Assembly (NCBI RefSeq): GCF_001640025.1
Contig: NC_031674.1
Location: forward strand, 930,001 to 994,000
Source of the DNA: Sugiyamaella lignohabitans
Lineage: Eukaryota; Ascomycota; Dipodascomycetes; Dipodascales; Trichomonascaceae
Direction: 5' to 3'
DNA: 64,000 bases
The position numbers and the translations under genes are program-made. Positions 51,482 to 61,214 of the stretch are shown one piece after another (the first letter of the stretch is position 1; every line of letters starts with the position of its first letter). Under the pieces are notes generated by a model, which was not told the DNA's origin, ran no database searches, and saw only the letters and a program-made list of their open reading frames with translations.

Positions 51482-51990
51482 CGACAACAGCCCCACACAA
51501 ATGATAACCAGCCGGAACGAAGGGAGCCCCAAATCACTAACTGATTGTTAAATCCAGACTGAACAAAAAAAGAACAAGATAAGTACGCGAGAAGAAGAAC
51601 AAGAAGAAAAAAAAAAAGGAAAGACCACAAACGGACAACCAAAGAAAAGAGCAGAACAAAAAGAAGCAAAACAGGTGAACCCAAAAGTCTGCTCGGCCAG
51701 AGAATTGCGTCGAAACCTTATATCCGGATGTACTGTAATTTATATGTAATTGATATAAATGTATGTGAGTATGCGTAAAGATAAATGGGTTGGATGGTAA
51801 ATCCCCAGAACCAGCTAAACCCTGAAACAACTAACCCTAGAACGGAAACGAGGCTTGAACGACGGCGAGCTTTTAACCTGCGGGCTACGTCAGGCTCCCA
51901 TGCTCCCCCCCCCCTCCACCTGCATTGCATGCCGCTAACTCCCAACCCCCAACTCGGGGACAGGGGCTCTGCCAGGGGGGACCGGGGTCT

Positions 51991-52129
51991 GCCTCCGGCG
52001 GCTGGGGCTCCGCCCCAGACCCTGGTTGCTCCTGCTTCGCAGGAGATTGGCTGGGAACCGCAGACGAAACGACTCGAGCGAAGCGAGAGGAGCCGGGGTG
52101 TCTGGGGCGCAGCCCCAGCCGCCGGAGGC
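51991..52129. repeat. GC element, full length, orientation A
   Basis: Arm, h1, GATTGGCTGGGAACC centre, h2, arm. It lies in the tandem space between the MKK1 promoter and the DSC2 3' end. Confidence 0.92.
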
Positions 52130-52451
52130 AAACCTCCAATCCCGTCAGTGGGACCCTGGAGAGGCCCGTGAGTGACGTGCGAGGCAGTGAGGCTCGGAGA
52201 GGGTGGCTGAAAACGGAAAAGTTGACCCGAGAAAATTAGGTTCGGAAAAGTAAACGTTAAATTATATATTGCTCTGTAGCAACGCGTCATACACCACTTC
52301 GCGACCCCCATCCTGATGCATATTGGCGACGCTGGACAAGCAGGGGCATGCGATCTCCACGTCGCATTAGGCAACGATCTGGCCGTTTAATTATTACCAC
52401 TAGAAGGTTCTCGGAACAGACCCGGGTCAACGGTCACTGGAGGGGGGGTCT
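52130..52451. other. Spacer between two GC elements
   Basis: 322 bp between a tandem pair of opposite-orientation GC elements (A at 51991, B at 52452). No gene recognised. Confidence 0.45.
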
Positions 52452-52589
52452 GCCTCCGGCAGCTGGGGCTGCGTCCCAGACGCCCCGGCTCCTCTCGCTT
52501 CGCTCGAGTCGTTTCGTTGAGGATCCCAGCCAAACTCCTGCGAAGCAGGAGCAACCAGGGTCTGGGGCGGAGCCCCAGCCGCCGGAGGC
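52452..52589. repeat. GC element, full length, orientation B
   Basis: Both arms, h2 then h1. It lies 37 bp past the DSC2 stop. Confidence 0.92.
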
Positions 52590-52626
52590 AGACCCCGGTA
52601 CCACGGTTCTAGCATGCAGAGATTCA

Positions 52627-53613
52627 TTAGTGGACGGGAGATTGAGCACGAACAGCCGGTCGGGCTCGGGGAGAAGGCTTGCCAAGTCCGAGGCTGGTGG
52701 AGAAGGGCACTCGCCAGTTTTTGAGGGGGATGACTTCATAGAAAACGAGGCCCGACACGAGCCATCCGACAAGCGCGGAAACAAGGGTCGAGGGGAGATG
52801 GCTCGTGACAAGCTGCAGAGACACGAAATAGATAAACGCTTTGTCGGAGATCTGGACCTTGACCCCGTCGGAAGACACAGGAGTGATCTGGAACCGGTAG
52901 ACTGCAGGCACCAGTGTGTGATATAACCATAACATCCCAAATATCAGCGGAGTCGGGCCCGGAGAAACGTAGTTCACCGAGTCCATATACGGCAGAAACC
53001 GCAGCGCGAACACGGCAATTGGCACGAAAAACGAGCTCAGCACCTGGATAACTACCACAAACGACTAAAACTGCGTTAGTATCGACGTGCCAGATGCCTC
53101 CGGCGGCTGGGGCTCCGCCCCAGACCCTGGTTGCTCCTGCTTCGCAGGAGATTGGCTGGGATCACAGACGAAACGACTCGAGCGAAACGACTCGAGCGAA
53201 GCGAGAGGAGCCGGGGGGTCTGGGGCACAGCCCCAGCCGCCGGAGGCAGGTCCCCCCCACCCCTAAATAGCACGTACCAGGAACTTTCGAGACCCCATGA
53301 GCCGTTCAATGACCCGGAAGTTGTAGAGAAGGAGGATGCCCAGCAGCACCTCGGCCTGGTTGACATAGATCAGTTGGTTGAGGGCCAGTCGCCAGTATTG
53401 TTCTGAGAAAGAGTGTTAGTTCGTGGTCTGAAGAAGTTCAGAAAGTTTTGAAAGAATTCACTTACGCCAGACGAGCAGATGAGGGGTGACGGCGTAGTCG
53501 AACAGGTACTGGATTTCCAGCAGCGACGTCAGAATGGGCGCCAGCACCGAGAAATAAATAATCGTCTTCGTCACGGGCGTGTTGGCGAACCCCGATGCCG
53601 TGGATGCAAACAT
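52627..53613 (-). CDS. DSC2: DSC E3 ligase complex subunit 2, rhomboid-like membrane protein (3 exons)
   Basis: Exons 53613..53466, 53402..53278 and 53064..52627 give 236 codons in phase. Dsc2 is the rhomboid-pseudoprotease subunit of the Golgi/endosome Dsc ubiquitin ligase. Start MFASTASGFANTPVTKTII is typical of the family (xSGFxNxPVxK), followed by the second-exon block QQYWRLALNQLIYVNQAEVL and LYNFRVIERLMGSRKF. Exon 3 has hydrophobic helices (VVVIQVLSSFFVPIAVFALRF, PGPTPLIFGMLWLYHTLVPAV, FIYFVSLQLVTSHLPSTLVSAL) and WRVP near the end. Family members usually continue to a UBA domain, but this one stops ~20 residues after WRVP (RARPAVRAQSPVH). The second intron hosts a full GC element. The third acceptor is TTTTAG after TACTAACGCAG; using the nearer CAG would create an immediate stop. 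Confidence 0.85.
53096..53247. repeat. GC element, full length, orientation A, in DSC2 intron 2
   Basis: Arm, h1, GCTGGGATCA centre, then h2 preceded by a duplicated 14-bp segment (CGAAACGACTCGAG), then arm. It fills most of the 213-nt intron (53065..53277). Confidence 0.93.
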
Positions 53614-53751
53614 TTCAGCGCTTCAAATCCGGTTCTCTCCCGAATCAGTCCTCCAAATACCGTGTATTATTACGTCTCTTCTGGAAACCATGTTCATGAA
53701 CATGAACATCTGTAACCCGCGTCATGTGACCTGTCGGGGAGGTAGCGGGGT

Positions 53752-53889
53752 GCCTCCGGCGGCTGGGGCTGCGCCCCAGACCCCCTGGCTCCTCTCGCTT
53801 CGCTCGAGTCGTTTCGTCTGCGGTCCCAGCCAATCTCCTGCGAAGCAGGAGCAACCAGGGTCTGGGGCGGAGCCCCAGCCGCCGGAGGC
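53752..53889. repeat. GC element, full length, orientation B
   Basis: Both arms, h2 then h1, in the divergent DSC2/NAS6 promoter. The rest of 53614..54022 shows no other feature. Confidence 0.92.
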
Positions 53890-54022
53890 ATCTGGCCTCC
53901 CCTTATCATAAGACCTAACCCTTATCATTAGGAAGAGAGGTCAGAGAAGGGACGATTACAGATTCTACCACTAAACAGAAGGAGTGGACTGAGAGGATTA
54001 AATTTGGTGTTCAAGACAGGAA

Positions 54023-54829
54023 ATGACTGAATCGCATGGAAATAGTGAGGCATCGCAGGCCGGGAAGCCGTTGAACGAAGATTCAACGCCACTGGCGTTG
54101 TCGGAGAACGCCGAGTCATGGCCGCTTCACGACGCTGCTCGAGATGGCAAGGCCTTGTTGGTGAAATCGATTCTGGCTGAGAACGGGAAATTGGTGAATT
54201 CAAAGGACCAGGACGGACGAACGCCTCTTTTTTGGGCCATTTCGACAGGAGGTGCAGAAGTGACGTCGACCATTCTCAAGTTCGTGCGTGATACTAGACC
54301 GCGTGGATTTGATCTGGAAGAAGGCGACGAGGCTGGCTGGACGGTTGTTCATATTTCGGCATCAACTGGCCAATTGGATGTTATTAAACAATTGGTTGAT
54401 ATAGCGAAAACGGTTTTTTCTGATGACTTGGATCTGGATGTTCAGACCAAACGTGGTCAGACACCTCTGCATTTTGCAGTATCCAAATCACATATCGACG
54501 TTGTGAAATATTTATTAGAAAAAGGAGCCTCACCACGAACTAAAGATGCTCTCAACCAAAACCCGCTTCATCGAGCTGCTGCTGTGGGGTCTCTGCCAAT
54601 AGTCAAGCTGCTAATCGCTGCTAAAACACCACTCAACGCCACCGACCGTTCGGGCTGGACACCACTTCATCACGCTCTAGCCGAAGGCCACGGCGATGTG
54701 GCCATCGAACTCATCAGTGCGGGAGCAGACCAAGACCGCGCCGACGCCGAGGGCCACACCCCCATGGACGTGGTGGTCGACGACAAGGTCAAGAAGTACG
54801 TGCAAGTGGCGCTTTCTAAACAGCATTAA
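54023..54829 (+). CDS. NAS6: Ankyrin-repeat proteasome assembly chaperone Nas6
   Basis: Binds the Rpt3 C-terminal domain and chaperones assembly of the 19S regulatory particle (human gankyrin/PSMD10). It has 268 codons, single exon. After a ~30-residue N-terminal extension, six to seven ankyrin repeats follow: WPLHDAARDGKALLVKSIL, DGRTPLFWAISTGGAEV, AGWTVVHISASTGQLDVIKQ, GQTPLHFAVSKSHIDVVKYL, NPLHRAAAVGSLPIVKLLI, GWTPLHHALAEGHGDVAIEL and GHTPMDVVVDD. S. cerevisiae Nas6 is 228 residues. The acidic/Trp surface start and overall repeat number suit Nas6 better than other ankyrin proteins. A GC element begins 25 bp after the stop. Confidence 0.88.
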   Translation: MTESHGNSEASQAGKPLNEDSTPLALSENAESWPLHDAARDGKALLVKSILAENGKLVNSKDQDGRTPLFWAISTGGAEVTSTILKFVRDTRPRGFDLEEGDEAGWTVVHISASTGQLDVIKQLVDIAKTVFSDDLDLDVQTKRGQTPLHFAVSKSHIDVVKYLLEKGASPRTKDALNQNPLHRAAAVGSLPIVKLLIAAKTPLNATDRSGWTPLHHALAEGHGDVAIELISAGADQDRADAEGHTPMDVVVDDKVKKYVQVALSKQH

Positions 54830-54854
54830 TCGATTCATGTAGTGTCCGGGTTGT

Positions 54855-55105
54855 GCCTCTGGCGGCTGGGGCTCCGCCCCAGACCCCGTGGCTCCTGCTT
54901 CGCAGGAGTTTCGTGTGCGTTTCCAGCTTTTATACGGGTGACGCAGGGTCTCTGCAGGGACTGACCCTTGAAATTTTCACCTCGCAAGGCACCCTAAGAC
55001 CAGCAACTCTTGAAATTTTCACACCGCAAGGCACCCTACACGCCCCGACTCGAGCGAAGCGAGAGGAGCCACGGGGTCTGGGGCGGAGCCCCAGCCGCCG
55101 GAGGC
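54855..55105. repeat. GC element, expanded copy (251 bp) with internal tandem duplication
   Basis: Outer arms, h1 remnant (CTCCTGCTTCGCAGGAG) and h2 are present. The centre is replaced by about 130 bp with two direct copies of CTTGAAATTTTCAC plus CGCAAGGCACCCTA, about 46 bp apart. It lies between the convergent stops of NAS6 and RPL18. Confidence 0.9.
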
Positions 55106-55326
55106 AGACCCGGATCCCGAAAAGAGACATGAGAAATCAGCTGCTATTTTTTTATATTTGCAAAAGACAAAATGGCATGTAAACAGCAGAAAAAACATAA
55201 TACAAAAGGACAAGGGGCGGGCCCATGGATGAGGGGAGAGCCCAGGTTAAATCATTCACCAAACAACAATAAACGATTTTATTAATTTTTTTTAACTTCG
55301 TTTCAAGGCAGATACTAGCGACATGC

Positions 55327-55887
55327 TTAGACCTTGAAACCTCTAGATCTACGACGACCACGAGCGCGCTCGAACTTGCGGCCCTTGGATTGGATTCTGG
55401 GAGCCTTACCCTTGTGAGGACCCATGCCAAAGTGTCTGACGGCCTCACGGGAAGCTCTGGGACCACGGAGAATCAAGGTGTTTTGACCAGTAGGAGCACG
55501 ACGAGCGAGTTGGTCGAGAGTGATGGCCTCACCACCAGCCTTGACAATGCGAGCACGGGCACCGGCAGTGAATCTCAAAGCGGCAACAGTGGTCTTGGGG
55601 ACCTCGAAGAGACGGTTGTCATCAGTGACGGTTCCGACAACAACAATAGTCTTGTTCTCAGCACCCTTTTGCTTAAGAGCACGAGTAATACGGGAAACAG
55701 ACACTGGGGGTCTGTTGATCTTGGACAAAAACAAAGACTTGAGAATGACCTTGTTGAAGTTGGAGTCGGTACGACGAGCCAAGAATCTGTAAAGCTTGAC
55801 CAAAAGGCTCAAGTAGACATTGTCAGACTTGGGGGCAGTACGATGACTGTTTCTGATGTGTTCTTTGGAAAATTGATCTTTACCCAT
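55327..55887 (-). CDS. RPL18: 60S ribosomal protein eL18
   Basis: It has 186 codons, exactly the S. cerevisiae Rpl18 length. The start is [20 protein letters not shown]. The conserved blocks [36 protein letters not shown] and [14 protein letters not shown] are present, and it ends RRRSRGFKV. No intron is present, unlike the S. cerevisiae genes, which are split near the start. Codon use is strongly biased towards C-ending preferred codons, as expected for high expression. It shares a divergent promoter with ALG10. Confidence 0.97.
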   Translation of the reverse strand: MGKDQFSKEHIRNSHRTAPKSDNVYLSLLVKLYRFLARRTDSNFNKVILKSLFLSKINRPPVSVSRITRALKQKGAENKTIVVVGTVTDDNRLFEVPKTTVAALRFTAGARARIVKAGGEAITLDQLARRAPTGQNTLILRGPRASREAVRHFGMGPHKGKAPRIQSKGRKFERARGRRRSRGFKV

Positions 55888-56197
55888 TTTTGTGTTTGGA
55901 GGTTGTCAAACTGTCGAACTTGGGTGTTGAAGGTTGATGGCGAGGTATATGATATCTGGGTCTGAGAATCTTCCACTTAGAGTGCGCTCCTGTGAGTCGG
56001 TCTCTGCCATTTGCCGGTTTGCTCGTTTAGGCAATTCTCTTCTGTCCGTCTTTTCTCCCAGCAGTCACCACATTTCCCTATTAGGCAAGTTTACACTTTC
56101 GCTATATACCGCGGCTCCCACTACGCGGCTACTGTGCTTGACGCATGCAACCTTATTTTTGGGTGCGTCTCAGGGGTAGTCAGGGGGTTGTGGATCT

Positions 56198-56260
56198 GCC
56201 TCCGGCGGCTGGGGCTCCGCCCCAGACCCCGTGGCTCCTGCTTCGCAGGAGATGGCTGGA
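56198..56260. repeat. GC element, left half
   Basis: Outer arm plus perfect h1 and GGCTGG of the centre, then truncation. It lies in the RPL18/ALG10 divergent region. Confidence 0.88.
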
Positions 56261-56857
56261 ACCGTTGCCGAAAATACAGTTCGGTGGTCGGACGGAGGGG
56301 CCGTTTGTGATGCTCTCTGTGTGGGAGATTCTTAAATTTTCGTCTCTCTCCCGGTGGTGATGGAGCTGTGCAACCTGAAATTCTAAAATTCACGCTTTAT
56401 TCTTGTTGTTTAGCCAGTATTTTATCAAATAATGCTACACCTTTGTCTATAGAATTGGCGAGTGTGCATATTTTGGAGTCGAGTTTAAGTTTGTATGCTT
56501 CCTATTTAGACCCTAGATCGATCGGTATGGAGCGAGAGTAATTTTGTTACAGGCTAACAACCAGAAGAAGCAGATTGCGGTTGAGCAAAGAAACACAGCT
56601 TTTCTAGAGTTATCAGCGTCTCATATATGATATCTTCAACAATAGCCATATGTTGATTTATTTTTTTTAGCCCTGCGTTTGAGGAGTACGCAGCTGGTCC
56701 CATCATTCAGTTGGCCAGCCAGTCAGTTGTTCAGTCGTTGAGAAAAAAAATATTAACCCACATCATTCCATGAGTATTACTGACAAGAGATTTATAAATA
56801 TGAAATGGACTGCTGAAAAGAATCCCCAATATATTTTTTTGATGTTTATTAATCTAT

Positions 56858-56863
56858 CACGTG
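56858..56863. promoter_or_regulatory. CACGTG E-box upstream of ALG10
   Basis: ATCACGTGCT about 95 bp upstream of the ALG10 ATG. Observed motif; factor inferred. Confidence 0.4.
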
Positions 56864-56956
56864 CTTCGACACGTTAGATCCTGCCGATCCATGTTGACAG
56901 TCTGCCAGCCAAGCTGTGCATGTCGAGACACTTTGACAACATCAATCCGAAGCCCG

Positions 56957-58709
56957 ATGTCGACACCACTCGGGTTGTATATTAAATACTCGCTCTCAGG
57001 GGCGCTTGCAGCATGGGCGTTTCAGAATGTCAACTCAATAGTGCCGAGACCATACCTGGTATGCGTATATTCCCCATCACGGCCACCCCCCGACGGCTCG
57101 CAAGGCGAGCACAACGGGGTCTGGGGCAGCGCCCCAGCCGCCGGAGGCAGGGCCACATTTACCGAATTACCTACTAACGAATGCGAAGGATGAGATATTT
57201 CACATTCCGCAGACATTGAAGTACTGTGACGGAGATTTCAAATCATGGGATGACAAGATCACCACGCCCCCAGGGGTGTATCTCCTGGGATATGCTTATG
57301 GTAAAGCAATTGAGTTTCTGGGGGGAAGATGGTTGACGGAGTTTGAAGGACGATATAACGTCTGTGGGGATGTCACAATACTGAGAAGTATTAATTTATT
57401 AGGAGTGCTTATTGTCATTCCGGTAGTGGTACTTATTTTTCAAAGTGCATGGGCTCAATGGCGTTGGGAGGTCTCGTCCATCTCAGACGATACACAAAAT
57501 GGTACAAGTGATGAGGATGACAATGCTGAAGATGACAATTCCACCGAGTTGGGATTAATTATTTTCAATTTCCCGTTAATATTCTTTTTTGGCAATTTAT
57601 TTTACACAGATATCTGGTCGACGATCTTCGTGTTAGGGTCTCTGGCGGCTGGTTTGAGCGGATGGCCCATTGTGTCGGGTGTAATCGCACTCTCCAGTCT
57701 TTTGTTTCGCCAGACAAATATTATATGGGCTGCTTTTATAGCGGTAGTTCTGCTGCTTCGTAGAGCGGATCAGAACGAGCTGGGTCGCAGAATCGAAGCT
57801 CTGTTGCAAAAAGAACAAGCCAAACTCCATGAAGAACAGAAACAAAAGGACGCTAAAGAAACAGAAAATGAGACTGCGCCCACTAAAAAAGAAAACGCAG
57901 ATGTAAAATATCCAAAGAAAGACCGTCAAGCCCGTAGACCTGCCTCACCCTATCGAATCACTCTTTTAATTAAACAAGTACTCAATCTACGGGACTCATG
58001 GGATATTGTTCTTCCCTTTGGAGCAGTGGCAGCTGCATTTGCAGTGTTTGTTAAACTCAATGGCGGAATTCCTCTAGGAGACAAGTCGAATCACCAAATG
58101 GCAGTGAACATCCCTCAGCTGTTCTACTTCATTCTATTCCTTCTCTTCTTCTCGTGGCCACTGTGGCTGTCCCAGTTCCACTCGATCATCATCAAAAAGT
58201 ACATCCCGGCCGTCATTGGAAGCCCATTCCATGTAGTAGCATACGTCTTCACCACCACTGCCATCGCGTACTTTATCAGCGAATTCACCATCATCCACCC
58301 CTTCATCCTCGCTGACAACCGCCATTATACATTTTATCTCTGGAGACGGCTCATAAACCCCACCTGGAGTCCCTACGCCAAATACGCTCTGGTCCCCGTA
58401 TACCACTTTGGCCTCTGGCTGGTGACCACCAGTGCAGTTTCCACTGACGGCCTCACAGCACTGGCCTTCTTTGGAAGTGTCTTCCTCACTCTGGTTCCCA
58501 GTCCGCTGCTGGAACCACGTTATTACATCCTTCCCTACATCGTCTGGCGACTCCTGTTTGCCCCTCAAATCACCGAATCCCGCACCAGACTCACCCTCGA
58601 ATGGGTATGGTACAGCGCCATCAACGTCGTCACTCTCTACCTGTTCCTGTATCGCCCCTTCATCTGGTCTCACGTGCCCGAGCAGGGTCTCCAGAGGTTC
58701 ATGTGGTAG
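56957..58709 (+). CDS. ALG10: Dol-P-Glc alpha-1,2-glucosyltransferase Alg10 (2 exons)
   Basis: Adds the terminal alpha-1,2-glucose to the lipid-linked N-glycan precursor in the ER lumen. Exons 56957..57058 and 57189..58709 give 540 codons. The donor is GTATGC; the acceptor follows TACTAACGAATGCGAAG. The junction restores the family motif as RPYL|DEIFHIPQTLKYCDGDF, followed by WDDKITTPPGVYLL. The length is close to S. cerevisiae Die2/Alg10 (525). The protein is polytopic with 10-12 hydrophobic segments (LLGVLIVIPVVVLIFQ, LIIFNFPLIFFFGNLFY). A charged cytosolic loop of about 80 residues lies near 200-250 (QKEQAKLHEEQKQKDAKETE). The C-terminus is HVPEQGLQRFMW. The unspliced frame starts after the DEIFHIPQ motif, so splicing is essential. 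The intron contains a half GC element. Confidence 0.93.
57091..57148. repeat. GC element, right half, in ALG10 intron
   Basis: Variant inner hairpin (GGCTCGCAAGGCGAGC) followed by the outer arm. It occupies about half of the 130-nt ALG10 intron. Confidence 0.88.
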
Positions 58710-58730
58710 AATATTTATCGAAAGGGGTCG

Positions 58731-58865
58731 GTCTCCGGCGGCTGGGGCTCCGCCCCAGACCCCGCTGCTCCCGTCGCTGCGCTCGAGTCGGTCCGTCGAC
58801 GGTCCCAGCAACTCCTGCGAAGCAGGAGCCACGGGGTCTGGGGCGGAGCCCCAGCCGCCGGAGGC
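58731..58865. repeat. GC element, full length, orientation B
   Basis: The left arm begins GTCTCCGG (one base changed); h2 then h1 are intact. It lies between the convergent stops of ALG10 (58709) and KNR4 (58923). Confidence 0.92.
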
Positions 58866-58922
58866 AGCGTGGCACCCGACTGTGATTAGTTTGAATAATG
58901 TACTTATAATAACAATGGGGGT

Positions 58923-60764
58923 TTAGATCTGGACTTCGGTGAGTTCGTCTTCGAGCATGTCGACTTCGTCGTCGGATGCGCTGGCAGATGCGCTGGCGGA
59001 CGTGTCCTTTTTAGACTCAGTCGATTCCGTGGCAGTGGTTTCGGGATTTTCATCTGCCTCGGACTCTTTCTTCGACTCGGGTTCGGGTTTGTCGTTGGAC
59101 TTGGTAGCAGGTTCCGAGTCGGTCTTGGTCTCAGGTTTATCTTCAGTCTTCGTTTCAGCTGCTGGTTCCGACAATTCTTCAGTATTCTCTTTTGACTCGG
59201 ATTGGCTCTCAGAAGGCTCGCTGGTTGGGGTCGCAAGGTTGGTGGTGGACTGGAAGGGGCTGATTAGGTTCTGGCCCTTCGGTGATGAGAGATTACGACC
59301 AGGAGCTGATCCTGCAGCAGATCCATTTGCTTTATTGGCACCAGTACCAGTGCTTCCATTTGTAATAGTAGAATTAGAAGACGCGCCATGGTGACCTGGT
59401 GTGCTGGGACGGGAAATTCTGGTTCCAGGCATGGAGCCTGCTCCGTTGCTTCCAATGACGGGACTTTGAATTCCTTGTTGCTTGCGAGCTAAACGAACAG
59501 ATCGTTCGACTCGTGATTTAAGAACGTCAAAGTATGGAATAAGTCGTCCGTTTGGTGCCCGGAACATCAGCGAGCCTTCTTCAAGGTCTTCATCGATCGA
59601 ATGGTCGCCAGCTTCAAGGTCGTCGGCAAAAGAAGCTAAGAAAGCACCCCATGAAGGGGCAATGACATATTTACGATCAAAGTCACGGCCAAACAGAATC
59701 ACTTGACCCCATCTGCCTTTCTTACCAGGAGCCAAATCAACAGCAATATTATTTCCTTCGAAATCTTTGGCTAGTGGGATCCAGGCTGGGTGGGCATAAA
59801 CAGGTTGAATGGCTCCTTCAGGAACAGACTCTTGTCTTTGGATCCAGTTGAGGGTATTTTTGTAGTGTTGTTGTTGCTGTTGGATCTGTTGTGGAGTTTG
59901 TTGAGCTTGTTGCTTCATATGAGGAGGAACTAAGGCACTGGACGACGAGCTGCTGCTGGCACTTACAGATCTTAGCTGTTGTTGTGAAGACGAGGAAGAA
60001 GAAGCAGCAGCAGATGATGATGACAGAGCTTGTTTTTGTTGTCTTTGGCTTCGTACCACATTATTGAGTCTAATGGCGGTATTCTTCCAGTGAGTCCACT
60101 CCTCTACAATACCTTCCAAGTCTAAAATACAGATATTAAAGAAGAGACCAGTAGGACGACCACCACGTTCCTGACCATCATGAACCATATAAGAATCACG
60201 CACTTCAAGAGGAAGCGTACAGTCTAAATCGGATTCTAATTCGTTCAAGTCAGCACTAGTAGCGGGGTACGAGAGCTGATCATATAATTCTGGGTAGTTC
60301 GCATCGACCCAACGATCAATTCTCTTCCATGAAAGAGCAGCAGCAGGAGGAGCAGGAATGCCATCTGAGTAGTCTTGTAGTGGAATGTTACCTCCATTGC
60401 CCATTTGTGCGGATCTCATTCCAGGAGTATAAGGGCCTCTGTTTAATGATGTAGTTGACGAAGAAGCCAGGTTAGTATTTGAGCCATTTCTCGAGTTGGG
60501 TCCGTCTAACGAAGTAGAAGAGCTATTACGGTAGCCATATGGACCATTCTGACCATTGGGTGGTGTTCCAGAACCAGAACCACCGTCTATTTCGTCATGC
60601 ACACTATTACCAGTTACCCCTAAAGGCGTACGTCTATATTTTGTAGAAGCACCGGGACCACGGCCATTTGGAGATGACCTGTATTGAGACTCGTAGGAAG
60701 CGTACCTGTCGTTGGTAGTCACCGAATGGAGAAACGACTGTACTGATGAAAAGATCTTGTCCAT
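58923..60764 (-). CDS. KNR4: Cell wall synthesis regulator Knr4/Smi1
   Basis: A hub protein linking the cell wall integrity MAPK pathway and morphogenesis. It has 613 codons from ATG 60764 (MDKIFSSVQSFLHSVTTNDR); the open frame extends to a TTG at 60809, not used. The Smi1/Knr4 domain is at about 150-420: WKRIDRWVDANYPELYDQLS, LESDLDCTLPLEVRDSYMVH, DGQERGGRPTGLFFNICILD, and FGRDFDRKYVIAPSWGAFLA. The core is interrupted by a Ser/Gln-rich insertion (QQAQQTPQQIQQQQQ) not seen in S. cerevisiae Knr4 (505 residues). The C-terminal ~150 residues are acidic, Glu/Lys/Ser-rich and disordered. The leader has a probable 5'-UTR intron. Confidence 0.92.
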   Translation of the reverse strand: MDKIFSSVQSFLHSVTTNDRYASYESQYRSSPNGRGPGASTKYRRTPLGVTGNSVHDEIDGGSGSGTPPNGQNGPYGYRNSSSTSLDGPNSRNGSNTNLASSSTTSLNRGPYTPGMRSAQMGNGGNIPLQDYSDGIPAPPAAALSWKRIDRWVDANYPELYDQLSYPATSADLNELESDLDCTLPLEVRDSYMVHDGQERGGRPTGLFFNICILDLEGIVEEWTHWKNTAIRLNNVVRSQRQQKQALSSSSAAASSSSSSQQQLRSVSASSSSSSSALVPPHMKQQAQQTPQQIQQQQQHYKNTLNWIQRQESVPEGAIQPVYAHPAWIPLAKDFEGNNIAVDLAPGKKGRWGQVILFGRDFDRKYVIAPSWGAFLASFADDLEAGDHSIDEDLEEGSLMFRAPNGRLIPYFDVLKSRVERSVRLARKQQGIQSPVIGSNGAGSMPGTRISRPSTPGHHGASSNSTITNGSTGTGANKANGSAAGSAPGRNLSSPKGQNLISPFQSTTNLATPTSEPSESQSESKENTEELSEPAAETKTEDKPETKTDSEPATKSNDKPEPESKKESEADENPETTATESTESKKDTSASASASASDDEVDMLEDELTEVQI

Positions 60765-61214
60765 TTTGTATGCTGTTGAAAATGATAGACGATTTGTAGC
60801 TGCTACCAATAAGTAATGACAACTGACAACGACTAAAAATAGAGCTACTGGTTTCTAATAAAAGATACTAGTAAGAACTCAACACTATCAAATATTCAAA
60901 AAAAAACGACAATATTCAACTGGAATCAATATTCGAAGATAGTCAACGATAGTAATAAACAGAAAAAACCAATCGACTATTGAGGCAAATAAACAGATGA
61001 ATAAAATCTGTGTAACGAGTGTCGGACAAGAATCAAGGACCAAAATTTAGAGTATCAATTGCCAACAGAATCAGAGAACAAAATCAAAATCAAACCAAAA
61101 ACCAAATCAAATCAAAAACTAATTAATTAACCAATCAAACCAACCAAAAAAAACAAAATATTCTCTCTCTTTAAAACCTTACTATCGTAAAAGCAATACG
61201 AAGATACGTCTTAT

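Larger units (their letters stand above)
50541..51990. other. Long leader and promoter region of MKK1
   Basis: 1.45 kb upstream of MKK1 with no coding gene. A probable 5'-UTR intron (51101..51481) and a (TGAAC)7 repeat lie here. The many purine- or pyrimidine-rich open frames at 51.4-51.8 kb are low complexity. Confidence 0.5.
55888..56956. other. Divergent promoter region RPL18/ALG10
   Basis: 1.07 kb. A CT-rich tract (about 56030-56100) lies on the RPL18 side, with one half GC element (56198) and a CACGTG box (56858) near ALG10. No gene recognised. Confidence 0.5.

Noticed and set aside
51478..51830. Phe/Leu-rich frames at 51.5-51.8 kb
   Set aside because: They arise from an A/G-rich leader tract read on the opposite strand.
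58134..58832. 232-codon frame antisense to ALG10 and the adjacent GC element
   Set aside because: Overlaps conserved ALG10 coding sequence on the other strand and begins inside a GC element.
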